64,000 bases of DNA. Origin: CBDFJH01 sp965198095. GTDB lineage: Bacteria > Latescibacterota > UBA2968 > GCA-2709665. Made by a program: the position numbers and the translations under genes. The stretch is taken from NCBI GenBank assembly GCA_965198095.1, contig OZ240239.1, positions 2,542,001 to 2,606,000 on the forward strand. Reading direction: 5' to 3'. Below are positions 17,557-26,205 of the stretch, piece after piece; position 1 is the first letter of the stretch, and each line of letters begins with the position of its first letter. Below the pieces are notes generated by a model. That model had not been told where the DNA came from. It saw only the letters and a program-made list of their open reading frames with translations, and did no database searches.

Positions 17557-18711
17557 ATGAAACAACCGCCATCGGCATATGTCGAGGGGTATGCGAAGGC
17601 CCGTCGCCACGACCAGGCAATGGCTGACAACTATGTCAAGCATACCACGATAGGCGACCCGGGTCTGGACCCGGTAATGGAAGAACTCTCCTCGTTGCCT
17701 CCTCACGACCTGCACCGATTCATCGGGGCTGGCATAGAGGGGCGGGATGAGGTTCTGTCCAATGCGCCAAAGGCCCTGCGCGATTTCTTCGAAAGTCTTG
17801 AAGAACCTCCATGGCTCAACTACGAAGACTTTCGTCCGGGGGTTCGCGCCTTCCACGCAAACGTAAACCTCATGCTCGTCGCATTCGTTACGGGGGTGCT
17901 GGTGGAAGGCTTCTCCACGCTTATCGCCAAGTCTTTCAATATTACCGGGCGGGTGGCGACGACCAAAAGGCGCCTCCAACAGAATAACCGCCACATGATG
18001 GATATCTTTTTCCCCGGCGGCTTGCAAAGACACGGTGACGGATGGAAGCTGTCCACACGAATCCGCTTCGTTCATACTCGAATAAGGAACCTGCTGGCGA
18101 AATCCGACGATTGGAATCACGAAGCCTGGGGCATGCCGGTAAGCGCGGCACACCTGGGGTTTGCCATCTCCGTCTTTTCCAAGCGCCTGGTGGAATACTC
18201 GCTGCTGGTGGGCGCGGCCCTCAACAAGGAAGAACAAGAGAGCGTTATCAAGGTGTGGCGCTATGCCGGCTATCTCATGGGGATTCCTGAGACCATCCTC
18301 TATACGACCAGCCAGGAGGCGGGAAAGATTTACAAGATCGGCTATATGTGTGAGCCGCCGCCGGACGCCGATTCGATAGGCGTGGCGAATATGTTGATTA
18401 ATGCAATACCGTCAGTTGCGGATATAGACGATCCGGTTGAGCGTGAAAAACTGACAGATCTGGCCTACCGCCTTTCACGAGCGCTCATAGGAAACCGACT
18501 TGCCGACCAGTTCGAGTTTCCAAAGACCTCCACATTGGGTGCACTGTGGATTTACCGGATGAAGCAACGCCTGCATCGAATGCTCACGAACAAGCAGGTT
18601 CTCAGATCGGATAACTTCTCTCAGCTTCTCCAGATTTCGGTGTACGACGACGAAGGACTGAGTTACAAGATGCCCAACCATGTCCACACATCAAAATCAA
18701 TCCAATGGTGA
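17557..18711 (+). CDS. MpaB-type oxygenase (DUF2236 family)
   Basis: A 384-residue protein of the ER-bound oxygenase mpaB / latex-clearing-protein-like family, predicted to bind b-type haem. Characteristic segments are AFVTGVLVEGFSTLIAKSFNITGRVATTKRRL near residue 110, STRIRFVHTRIRNLL (the RxRxVHxxVR motif) near residue 168, WGMPVSAAHLGFAISVFSKRLV (His near residue 200) and VWRYAGYLMGIPE near residue 235. TAAGGAG about 10 bases upstream of the ATG supports the start. The family includes oxidative cleavers of rubber and prenyl chains, but most bacterial members have no known substrate. It stands alone at the border of the IS-rich region. Confidence 0.8.
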   Translation: MKQPPSAYVEGYAKARRHDQAMADNYVKHTTIGDPGLDPVMEELSSLPPHDLHRFIGAGIEGRDEVLSNAPKALRDFFESLEEPPWLNYEDFRPGVRAFHANVNLMLVAFVTGVLVEGFSTLIAKSFNITGRVATTKRRLQQNNRHMMDIFFPGGLQRHGDGWKLSTRIRFVHTRIRNLLAKSDDWNHEAWGMPVSAAHLGFAISVFSKRLVEYSLLVGAALNKEEQESVIKVWRYAGYLMGIPETILYTTSQEAGKIYKIGYMCEPPPDADSIGVANMLINAIPSVADIDDPVEREKLTDLAYRLSRALIGNRLADQFEFPKTSTLGALWIYRMKQRLHRMLTNKQVLRSDNFSQLLQISVYDDEGLSYKMPNHVHTSKSIQW

Positions 18712-18988
18712 AGATGCTTGCGCCGTGGTGCGACCACCATCTATCCTGAATCATTCATGCATTGCTGAGTCCGAGTGAGACTTGTAAGTTGATTTTGGGT
18801 TCAAGGTGCGTTGCGTGAAGCGGTATTGGCGTTCGTTCTGTGCGGCTCACGCTGTTCTCCAGACGGGATAGCGTCGGGCTGGCTCGCCAGATCCTCTCCC
18901 GTAGTCGGCAGGCGCTCTGCACGCGGCCTTCAGCGCCGGATCTGAACGAAGATCGTTGCTGTCGTTGGCGTCCTCGCAGCCACAGGCG

Positions 18989-19035
18989 ACCTGCCTGCGC
19001 CGAGTTCCCTGCCTCGCCTGCTTCAGCAGGCAGGT
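18989..19035. repeat. Palindromic repeat element, copy 3 (in-frame in IS1380 remnant)
   Basis: The terminal arms ACCTGCCTG (18989-18997) and CAGGCAGGT (19027-19035) are perfect inverted repeats, and a nested arm CCTGCCTCGCCTG lies inside. Compared with the expected IS1380 protein, 45 nt (15 codons) are inserted and the frame is kept. Confidence 0.8.
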
Positions 19036-19172
19036 CTGGAACACGCGCCGTCTGATGAGGTTCGTGTAAGCGTGGTCGATATCGCTTTGGTGCCGTCGAT
19101 CCCCCAACGCCGCAACGATCCGATCCGCGATACCGATCCCGGACTCCAGCTTCCGGAGAAGCAAGGCACCCC

Positions 19173-19191
19173 CCTGCCTGCAGCAGGCGGG
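19173..19191. repeat. Palindromic repeat element, copy 4 (frameshifting)
   Basis: A short form with CCTGCCTGC joined to GCAGGCGGG around a TGCA centre, in the IS1380 remnant at the position of the conserved ASDAGxLLLRKLE stretch. The extra bases (about 20) shift the frame. Confidence 0.65.
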
Positions 19192-19499
19192 CGTCGCTCG
19201 CGGTCGTGCCTCCGTCGAAGCCCGCTTCTACCTTCTTGCCCAAATGCTTGCAAACTTCAAGGCCATCTGTTTACTTTCCGTCACGGTAGCTTCCTTTCAA
19301 CGGGTTGTCTTTACTCGTCACCCCTGAATATGGGGACAAACAACCACTTGTACAAGGGAACTACCGCTTCTTCTGAATAATCCAGGCTAACGGAAAGCCG
19401 GGGATTCATCGGATAGATGGAACGAAGTTACCTACAGTTGGCGGTGTCGACAGCGTCGCGCCTTCGAGTCGGCGAGGTCATCGCCGCTCCCGGCCTGGG

Positions 19500-21803
19500 A
19501 TGGGAGCCGCGATGACTCTTCTGCTTTTGGACCGCTACGTCGCCGCCACTCTGCGCCATCGGTGGCTGATCGTTGCGCTCGCAACGCTGGCCATGCTGGC
19601 CGCGACGGCCGGTGCCCGCTTTATCACCGTTACAAACGATTACCGCATTATGTTCAGCGAAGACAATCCGCAACTCGCCGCTTTCAACGCCTTGGAGAAC
19701 ACGTACTCCGTCTCCAATACGGCCCTGATTGCCATTGCGCCGCGAGGGGGTTCGGTGTTTACCCGCGAGGCGCTTGGCGCGGTTGAGGAACTGACCGAAG
19801 CTGCGTGGCGCGCGCCCTATTCCAGCCGGGTCAACTCCCTTACCAACTATACCCACAGCGAAGCGCTTGAGGATGAACTTATTGTCGCACCGCTCGTTGA
19901 TAACGCGCAGTCGCTGAGCGATGCCGACCTGGCGCGAATCGAAACGATCGCACTGAACGCGGTCGAAATTGCCGGGCGTCTGGTCTCCCGTGACGGACGC
20001 ACGGCTGGGGTGGCCATTAATTTTATCCTGCCCGAAAATCCGGACCGGGCCGTGATCGAAATCACCGATTATCTAAGCTCGCTCCTGGACCAGGCCCGGG
20101 CACGCCACCGGGATATTCATTATTACGTGACGGGCGATGTCGTCATGAACCGGACTTTCGCCGATGTCACACAGGACGATATGCAGACCCTGACACCTAT
20201 TGTGTTTCTCATCATCGTAGGTGCCACAATGATTCTTCTGCGCTCGCCTCTCGGCACTGCGGCCATCGTCGCGGTGCTCGTGTTTGTCATCAATACCACT
20301 ATGGGGTTCGCCGGCTGGAACGGCGTGGTGTTCAGCCCCACCAACGCCGGTGTGCCGATTATTGTCATGGTGATAGCCATCGCGGATGCCATCCACGTTG
20401 TCACGAGTGTTTTACTGGGTATGAGGCGCGGTCTGGACAGAAATGCGGCGATTGTCGAATCGTTTCGCATCAATGCCTATCCGGTATTTCTCACCTCGGT
20501 CACGACCGCGATTGGATTCCTCAGCCTGAATGCCTCGGATTCGCCGCCTTTTCACGTCCTGGGCAATTACGTGGCGTTCGGTGTATTATGCGCTCTCATA
20601 TACACCATGACGCTCCTGCCGGCATTGCTCTCGATTCTGCCATTGCGCGCGCGCCGTGTCCAGTCCGAGGGAGCCGCCTTCTTCGACCGCTTTGCCGACT
20701 TTGTCATCGCCCGGCGTAGATTTCTGCTGTGGGCCCTCACATTGGCTGTCGTTGGCCTGATCATCGGCGTTCCCCGCATTGAGCTGAGCGATAACATGGC
20801 CCAGTACTTTGATGAACGATACGAGTTCCGGCGCGATACGGATTTTGTCATTGATAACCTGACCGGCCTGGACAAGCTGGAATATTCGCTCAATGCAGGG
20901 CGCGAAGGCGGCATCACCGATCCCGGCTATCTGCGCCAGGTCGATGCTTTCGCCGAATGGTACCGACAGCAACCCGAAGTGACCCATGTCCAGGCGTTTT
21001 CGGATATTATGAAACGTCTCAACAAAAACATGCACAGCGACGATCCGGCCTTCTATCGCCTGCCTGAAGACCCGGATCTCGCGGCGCAGTACCTGTTGCT
21101 CTACGAGCTTTCGCTTCCGTTCGGCAGCGACCTCAACGACCGCATCGACATCGGCAAATCCGCCACGCGCCTAGTCGTCGTGACCAAAAATGCGTGGTCT
21201 CGAGATATACGTGAACTCGATAAGCGCGCACAGGTCTGGCTCCGCGCCAATGCGCCCGCTTTTGCGCACGAAGCATCGGGCCTTAGCGTCGTATTTGCCC
21301 ACCTGTCACTGCGGAATATCAACAGCATGTTGCGCGGTACGATCCTGGCCATGGCGCTCATTTCGTTTATCCTGATTTGGATTTTCAAGAGCGTTCGGAT
21401 CGGGCTCCTCAGTCTGCTCCCCAATTTTGTCCCCGCAATTATGAGCTTCGGCCTGTGGGGTTATCTCGTCGGCCACGTGGGCATTGCTTCATCGGTGGTC
21501 ATCGCCGTCGTCTTCGGAATTGTCGTGGACGATACGATTCATTTCCTGAGCAAATATCTGAAAGCCCGGCGCGAGGGCCTTACGGCGCCCGAAGCCGTGC
21601 GCTCCGCCTTCCGCACCGTGGGCCATGCGTTATGGACGACGACCGCGGTGTTGTCAGCGGGCTTCCTCGTGTTCGCCACGTCGGGATTCGAGGTCAGTTG
21701 GGCGCTCGGTCTTTTGGTTACGACCACCATCATCTTCGCACTCCTCGCCGATTTCCTTCTTCTTCCGACTCTGCTGATGGCCTTGGACCGGAGAGATTCA
21801 TGA
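19500..21803 (+). CDS. RND superfamily (MMPL/COG1033-type) exporter
   Basis: A 767-residue inner-membrane protein with the duplicated RND layout: one N-terminal helix (WLIVALATLAMLAATAGA), a large periplasmic loop, helices 2-6 around residues 230-390 (LTPIVFLIIVGATMILLRS, PIIVMVIAIADAIHVVTS), a second helix at about residue 410, a second loop, and helices 8-12. The proton-relay-like IADAIH and VVDDTIHFL motifs sit in the two sets of helices. Such proteins export lipids or hydrophobic compounds. Start ATG 19500 or the nearby 19512 cannot be separated. Its stop overlaps the next ATG (ATGA), so it is coupled to the LolA-like gene. Confidence 0.9.
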   Translation: MGAAMTLLLLDRYVAATLRHRWLIVALATLAMLAATAGARFITVTNDYRIMFSEDNPQLAAFNALENTYSVSNTALIAIAPRGGSVFTREALGAVEELTEAAWRAPYSSRVNSLTNYTHSEALEDELIVAPLVDNAQSLSDADLARIETIALNAVEIAGRLVSRDGRTAGVAINFILPENPDRAVIEITDYLSSLLDQARARHRDIHYYVTGDVVMNRTFADVTQDDMQTLTPIVFLIIVGATMILLRSPLGTAAIVAVLVFVINTTMGFAGWNGVVFSPTNAGVPIIVMVIAIADAIHVVTSVLLGMRRGLDRNAAIVESFRINAYPVFLTSVTTAIGFLSLNASDSPPFHVLGNYVAFGVLCALIYTMTLLPALLSILPLRARRVQSEGAAFFDRFADFVIARRRFLLWALTLAVVGLIIGVPRIELSDNMAQYFDERYEFRRDTDFVIDNLTGLDKLEYSLNAGREGGITDPGYLRQVDAFAEWYRQQPEVTHVQAFSDIMKRLNKNMHSDDPAFYRLPEDPDLAAQYLLLYELSLPFGSDLNDRIDIGKSATRLVVVTKNAWSRDIRELDKRAQVWLRANAPAFAHEASGLSVVFAHLSLRNINSMLRGTILAMALISFILIWIFKSVRIGLLSLLPNFVPAIMSFGLWGYLVGHVGIASSVVIAVVFGIVVDDTIHFLSKYLKARREGLTAPEAVRSAFRTVGHALWTTTAVLSAGFLVFATSGFEVSWALGLLVTTTIIFALLADFLLLPTLLMALDRRDS

Positions 21804-22615
21804 TTCCCGCACGAGCAACGCTCCCGTTTTTTGCGCTTTGCCTGGCCATTTTGACCTGTCTTGGCGTGCCGACACCCGCCTATTCCGAAAGCGCCACGCC
21901 CGAGGAAACCGGGCTGAAGATCGCGCTCGAAGCCCGCGCGCGCGCCGAGGGTTTCGCCAATTTCACGGCTCGCCAAACCATGATATTACGCAACAGGCAT
22001 GGGCAGGAGAGCCGGCGCGAACTCCGTATCAAGGTTCTCGAGGTCGCCGGAGACGGTGACAAGAGCCTGTTCGTGTTCGATAATCCGCGCGATGTCCAGG
22101 GGACCGCGCTGCTTATCCACGCCCATAGGGAAAAAGCGGACGATCAATGGCTCTATTTGCCCGCTCTGAAACGGGTCAAGCGGATCAGCTCGTCGAACCG
22201 TTCCGGCTCCTTCATGGGCAGCGAGTTCGCCTATGAGGACCTGGGCGCCCAGGAGGTGGAGAAGTTCACCTACCGGTATCTGCGTGACGAGCCTTGCGGC
22301 GATTTGACGTGCACGGTTTCCGAACGCGTCCCGGTGGATGAAAAATCGGGCTACCGCCGCCAGCTGGTCTGGCAAGACCGGGACGCGCTGCGGGTCTGGA
22401 AAGTGGAGTACTACGATCGTAAGGACGCACATCTGAAGACGCTCACTCTGGAGAACTACGAGCGATATCTGGATCGTTACTGGCAGGCTGGCGAGATGAC
22501 GATGGTCAATCACCTCACCGGCAAAAGCACCGTTCTGACCTGGACGGATTTTCAGTTCCGAACCAAGCTCAACGACCGCGACTTCACCCGAACGGGGTTG
22601 AAACGGGTGCGTTGA
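21800..22615 (+). CDS. LolA-like outer membrane lipoprotein-sorting protein
   Basis: A 271-residue periplasmic protein. The signal peptide ends near CLGVPTPAYS. The mature part shows the COG2834-like features found beside COG1033 RND exporters: RELRIKVLEVAGDGDKSLFVFDNPRDVQGTALL, DDQWLYLPALKRVKRISSSNRSGSFMGSEFAYED and LTWTDFQF. It should carry a lipid-like cargo across the periplasm in partnership with the upstream RND protein. The ATG at 21800 overlaps the exporter's stop by four bases, and the longer open frame upstream lies entirely within the exporter gene. Its own TGA overlaps the next start. Confidence 0.88.
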   Translation: MIPARATLPFFALCLAILTCLGVPTPAYSESATPEETGLKIALEARARAEGFANFTARQTMILRNRHGQESRRELRIKVLEVAGDGDKSLFVFDNPRDVQGTALLIHAHREKADDQWLYLPALKRVKRISSSNRSGSFMGSEFAYEDLGAQEVEKFTYRYLRDEPCGDLTCTVSERVPVDEKSGYRRQLVWQDRDALRVWKVEYYDRKDAHLKTLTLENYERYLDRYWQAGEMTMVNHLTGKSTVLTWTDFQFRTKLNDRDFTRTGLKRVR

Positions 22616-23853
22616 TGCTACTCCGTGCCGCCCTCGGCGCTGTTTGGATTCTGGCCCCGGTCTTTGCCGCCACCGCCCCTGTCCGAGCCGAGATTGGCCA
22701 CGACTTTTCCGGGCGCGTGAGCATCGAAAGCCGATGGTATCCCCAATCCGCCGCCCATTCCGGCCAGCGCTCGCACGGGAGCGGTTTTGTTGCGGAGCCA
22801 AAACTCTATCTTGAAGACGCCCAGGGCAGAAGTCTCACCCTGGCCCCGTTTTTTCGCTACGACGGCGGGGACCCACGCCGCACCCATGCCGATCTGCGTG
22901 AAGCCTATCTTCTGCTGTTCGGCGAAATCGGCAACCATGAATGGGAGCTGCGCCTGGGCGTCGACCGGGTGTTCTGGGGAGTCACCGAATCGCGCCATCT
23001 GGTCAATATCGTCAACCAGATCGACCTCGTCGAACACCCGTACAAAGAGCCCACGCTGGGCCAACCCATGGTCCATCTCACCTGGTCCGGAGATTGGGGC
23101 GCGGCGGAAATATTCGGTCTGACCTACCACCGCGCTCGCACCTTTCCGGGCCGCTATGGACGCCTGCGCTTCCCGCTCTTGGTGGATAATGAGCGGGTTT
23201 CGTATGAAAGCGACGCCGAGCAGTGGCATCTGGATCTCGCCGCCCGCTACAGCGGCAGTTTCGGACCCGTCGATGTGGGGATGAGCGTATTCGATGGCAC
23301 CAGCCGGGATCCTTTTCTGTTGTTGGATGAAGACCGTAATGGCGAGCCGGCCCTGCTACCCTACTATGAACAGATTCGCCAGTTTGGACTGGACGCCCAG
23401 CTGACCGCCGGCTCCTGGTTGTTCAAGCTCGAGGCCATTCGGCGCTCCGGCGCCCGAAACCGTCTCGGCCTGGAAGAGGACTACGTTGCTTCCGCTTTTG
23501 GCGGCGAATACACGTTCTATTCCGTATTCGGCTCGGCTGTCGATCTCAGCCTGCTCGGCGAATGGAATTACGATGGGCGGGGCCCAAACGCGACCAATAT
23601 CTTCCAGAACGATCTCTTCCTTGCCGCGCGCTGCGCGTTCAACGATGTCCAGAGCACGGAAATTCTCGCCAGTATTATGGAAGACGTTGACACGACGACA
23701 CGCGTGCTGACTTTCGAATTGAACCGGCGCATCTCCGACCGGTGGTCTCTGCGCCTGGAGGCGGTCGCCCTTCTCGGCATCGACAAACTGGATTTATCCT
23801 ATGCGACGCGACGCGACAGCTTCATCGAGCCGAACTTGATTTACAATTTCTAG
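22615..23853 (+). CDS. Predicted outer-membrane beta-barrel protein of the RND/LolA-like operon
   Basis: A 412-residue protein, not assignable to a named family with certainty. It has a clear signal peptide (LLRAALGAVWILAPVFAATAPVRA), long runs of alternating residues with aromatic pairs (LAPFFRYD, HEWELRLGVDRVFWGVTESR) and a C-terminal NLIYNF ending in phenylalanine, as in BAM-assembled barrels. The ATG 22615 overlaps the previous stop (TGATG). Three-gene sets of RND exporter, LolA-like carrier and outer-membrane protein recur in Gram-negatives, and this would be the outer-membrane end of that path. Confidence 0.72.
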   Translation: MLLRAALGAVWILAPVFAATAPVRAEIGHDFSGRVSIESRWYPQSAAHSGQRSHGSGFVAEPKLYLEDAQGRSLTLAPFFRYDGGDPRRTHADLREAYLLLFGEIGNHEWELRLGVDRVFWGVTESRHLVNIVNQIDLVEHPYKEPTLGQPMVHLTWSGDWGAAEIFGLTYHRARTFPGRYGRLRFPLLVDNERVSYESDAEQWHLDLAARYSGSFGPVDVGMSVFDGTSRDPFLLLDEDRNGEPALLPYYEQIRQFGLDAQLTAGSWLFKLEAIRRSGARNRLGLEEDYVASAFGGEYTFYSVFGSAVDLSLLGEWNYDGRGPNATNIFQNDLFLAARCAFNDVQSTEILASIMEDVDTTTRVLTFELNRRISDRWSLRLEAVALLGIDKLDLSYATRRDSFIEPNLIYNF

Positions 23854-24420
23854 ACCTGAGGCTCGGCGGTCGGCAGCCCGTGGCGACTCGCAAACCCGAA
23901 CTCGGACCGAAACCGGGGAGCCACTGTCCGCTGGCTCGCAACGGGCGAGCGTGAGTTGGTCTTTACCCGGTATGGAGATTGTCAGACGTAACCTGTCCTA
24001 TCTCATCATCGGCCGGCAGCAGTACCTGCATCCACCCCTCCGACTTCCCCGCATTCATATATGCCATTCATATATGCACAGTATCGGGACTTTATCCCCG
24101 CCTCCGGTATTCAGGCATCTCGTTTATGAACGATGCCGGTAGAGCGGCTGGCGTTGTCCCGAGATTCGTGGGAGGTACTCCCCCAGGCCCAAAAAGCTGG
24201 AAGAAAATGCGCCTGAGAAGCCGTCTTAAAATTCCAGGTTTGGTCCTTCAAACGGATCAAAGCACCTCGAAAGTCGCTCGACGCCAGGGGAGCGCGACAG
24301 CCCCGCAAAGCGGTCCGACGTGGGTTTTAAGACAGTCATCATGCCTCGCTGAGGCGCCCATTATGATTTAAATAGTTGCGTTGGCAGATCGGCGTCGCCA
24401 GCAGCTTTTTTTCTAGCTAT
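23854..24420. other. Intergenic region before IS630
   Basis: I see no convincing gene. A tandem repeat of the 13-mer CATTCATATATGC is present at 24052-24077, each copy containing the palindrome CATATATG. The remainder has only short open frames. Confidence 0.5.
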
Positions 24421-25060
24421 TACTCAGAGCATAAAATACTTTACATATGTGCCTATATGGGTTGTATGTCAGAAAGAGACGCGCGATCGCTGTCGACGGA
24501 ATCGCAAGAGGATCTGCGACGCAGCGTGATTCGAGCCGTGACCGAAAAAGGGGTGACGCAGGTGCAGGCCTGCGGCGTGTTTGGTGTTTCGCGGCAGGCG
24601 ATCTACACTTGGTTGACGCGCCATAAGGCCGAGGGAGACAAGGGTCTCATACCGAGGCGTCGAGGGCGTCCGTCCCAACCCAGGCTGAAAGCGGCGCACG
24701 CGCGGGAGGTGCAACGCTAGATACGCGATCGGTGTCCGGATCAACTCAAGTTGCCGTTCTTTTTGTGGACGCGGGAAGCGGTCGCACAATTGATCGCCGC
24801 TCGGACCGGTGTGGAGGTTTCGGTCTGGACGGTGGGGCGCTGTTTGAAACGCTGGGGCATGACCCCGCAAAAGCCGCTGACGCGTGCGTATCAGCGCGAT
24901 CCGGAGGCGGAGGCGCGCTGGCTGAAAACAGAATATCCGCAGCTCCGTGAGCAGGCCCAAAAGGAGCGTGCCACCCTCTGGTGGGAAGACGAAATAGGCA
25001 TGCGCATGGACGATCAGGGCGGGCGCAGCTACAGCATGAGCGGGCAGACCCCCGTGATCC

Positions 25061-25097
25061 CAGGCAGCCTGCCTCGCCTGGCTCAGCAGGCAGGCGG
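25061..25097. repeat. Palindromic repeat element, copy 5 (in-frame in IS630 transposase)
   Basis: The nested palindrome has CCTGCCT at 25068-25074 and CAGGCAGG at 25087-25094. On the minus strand, 25 bases match copy 3 closely (CCTGCCTGCTGA, CAGGCGAGGCAGG). It adds about nine residues between TPVI and QRCRC without breaking the frame. Confidence 0.8.
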
Positions 25098-25394
25098 TCA
25101 ACGCTGTCGCTGCAGTATGATGTCGGCCATCACCAACCGCGGCCGGCTTTGCTTCCGCGTGTTCAAAGGCCATCTCAACTCGGACGTGTTCATTGACTTC
25201 ATGCGCCGTCTCAAGCGGCAATCCGATCGAAAGATCTTCTTGATCGTGGATCGACATCCGGTCCACCGCTCCCGGAAGACACGAAAGTGGATAGACAGAC
25301 ACGCGGCCAAGATCCGGCTGATCTTCCTGCCAGCCTACAGCCCGGACCTCAATCCCGATGAGATGCTCAACCAGGATGTGAAATCGAACGCCGT

Positions 25395-25425
25395 CCTGCC
25401 TGTGCCGGTGGCGCGGCAGACAGGT
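25395..25425. repeat. Palindromic repeat element, copy 6 (in-frame in IS630 transposase)
   Basis: The arms are CCTGCCTG (25395-25402) and CAGACAGGT (25417-25425), with GCCGGTGGC between them as an inner stem. It encodes LPVPVARQT, nine residues inserted between KSNAV and GRKKRP of the transposase, in frame. Confidence 0.78.
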
Positions 25426-25634
25426 CGCAAAAAGCGTCCTCCCACACTTCAGCACATGATCGACAACGTCCGATCTCACCTACGCAGGAGGCAACGACAA
25501 AAAGCCGTCGTGAAACGCTACTTTCGAGCGCCATCCGTCCGCTACGCCGCACTCCAAGTATGTCAACTGTTTACTGCTCCCCGTAATAGGTCGGCGAGAG
25601 GCCAATAAAAGGGAATGATATACCTGACTACCCC

Positions 25635-25946
25635 CAATACACCTCGACCGCCTTCGGGCTCCGCTGCCAGGAAGCGGGGGTCCGCCCCTCCATGAGGTCA
25701 GGCGGGGACTGCTGGGACAACGCCCTTTGTGAGAGCTTCTTCGCCACGCTCGAATGCGAGCTCCTCGATAGACACCGCTACCGAACACAAGACGAGGCCA
25801 AGACGGCTGTGTTCGATTTCTTTAAAGGATGGTATAATCCACATCGACGTCACTCAGCCCTCGAATACGAGTCTCCTCTCAGTTTCGAGGAGACCCCACG
25901 GCCGCTGGCTAACGCCAACCCTAAACCGTCCACCAAACCGGGGTAA
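25635..25946 (+). pseudogene. IS3 family transposase (OrfB) C-terminal fragment
   Basis: The frame reads QYTSTAFGLRCQEAGVRPSM, GGDCWDNALCESFFATLECELLDR and GWYNPHRRHSALEYESP, the C-terminal third of IS3-group OrfB with the catalytic Glu in the ESFF motif. The rest of the gene, including both catalytic Asp residues, is absent. A right-end-like sequence, GTCCACCAAACCGGGGTAAG, follows at 25929-25948. The fragment starts about 50 bp after the IS630 end. Confidence 0.82.
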
Positions 25947-26205
25947 GTCCAGTCGAGGATAACAACGACACTGCGGCCAGCGAGGCAACTGACCTTGCGC
26001 AGGTTCCGTATGGGCAATTATTCATGACGCTGTGTAGAACTTGGCATTCTTTTTAGATATACGAATCTCATCCGAAGAGGGTGTCATTCGGAAAAGAGTG
26101 AAGAGATACCTAAGCCATCGGATAAATGATGCATTTTCGAAGTGTTTGTTTTTTCAAACCGCCATTTCAGGGCATGGCCTTGGACGTCAGAGGGAGAGAA
26201 AAACG

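Larger units (their letters stand above)
18775..19290 (-). pseudogene. IS1380 family transposase, truncated and frameshifted N-terminal remnant
   Basis: Minus-strand reading across two frames gives KKVEAGFDGGTTASDA, then LLRKLESGIGIADRIVAALGDRRHQSDIDHAYTNLIRRRVFQ, then VACGCEDANDSNDLRSDPALKAA and finally TLSRLENSVSRTE, which follows the N-terminus of IS1380 transposases (usually about 430 residues). A palindromic repeat near 19173-19191 causes the first frameshift. A second copy adds 15 residues in frame between VFQ and VACG. A further frame change occurs near 18925. The catalytic core is missing, so it is inactive. Confidence 0.75.
24423..25583 (+). mobile_element. IS630 family insertion sequence
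   Basis: The element is bounded by a TA at each side (24421-24422 and 25584-25585), as expected for IS630 insertion. The ends form imperfect inverted repeats: left CTCAGAGCATAAAATACTTTACATA against right (read inwards) CGGGGAGCAGTAAACAGTTG, matching at about 19 of 27 positions including the TA. The length, about 1.16 kb, is normal for the family. Confidence 0.75.
24457..25608 (+). pseudogene. IS630 family transposase with one in-frame amber codon and two in-frame palindromic insertions
   Basis: The N-terminal helix-turn-helix region (GVTQVQACGVFGVSRQAIYTWLTRHK) is followed by REVQR, a TAG at 24718-24720, and then the same frame continues IRDRCPDQLKLPFFLWTREAVAQLI, so a single nonsense codon splits the gene. 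The DDE core is visible: WWEDEIGMRMDDQ (first Asp), LIVDRHPVHRS (second Asp) and PAYSPDLNPDEMLNQDVKSN (Glu). Two extra peptides, PGSLPRLAQQAGG and LPVPVARQT, are encoded by palindromic repeats at otherwise conserved positions. The final residues run past the inverted repeat into flanking DNA. Probably inactive unless the amber codon is suppressed. Confidence 0.85.

Noticed and set aside
26041..26205. N-terminal extension of the TonB-dependent receptor open frame
   Set aside because: The stretch is not protein-like and would place the signal peptide internally; GTG 26206 with AGGGAG fits better.
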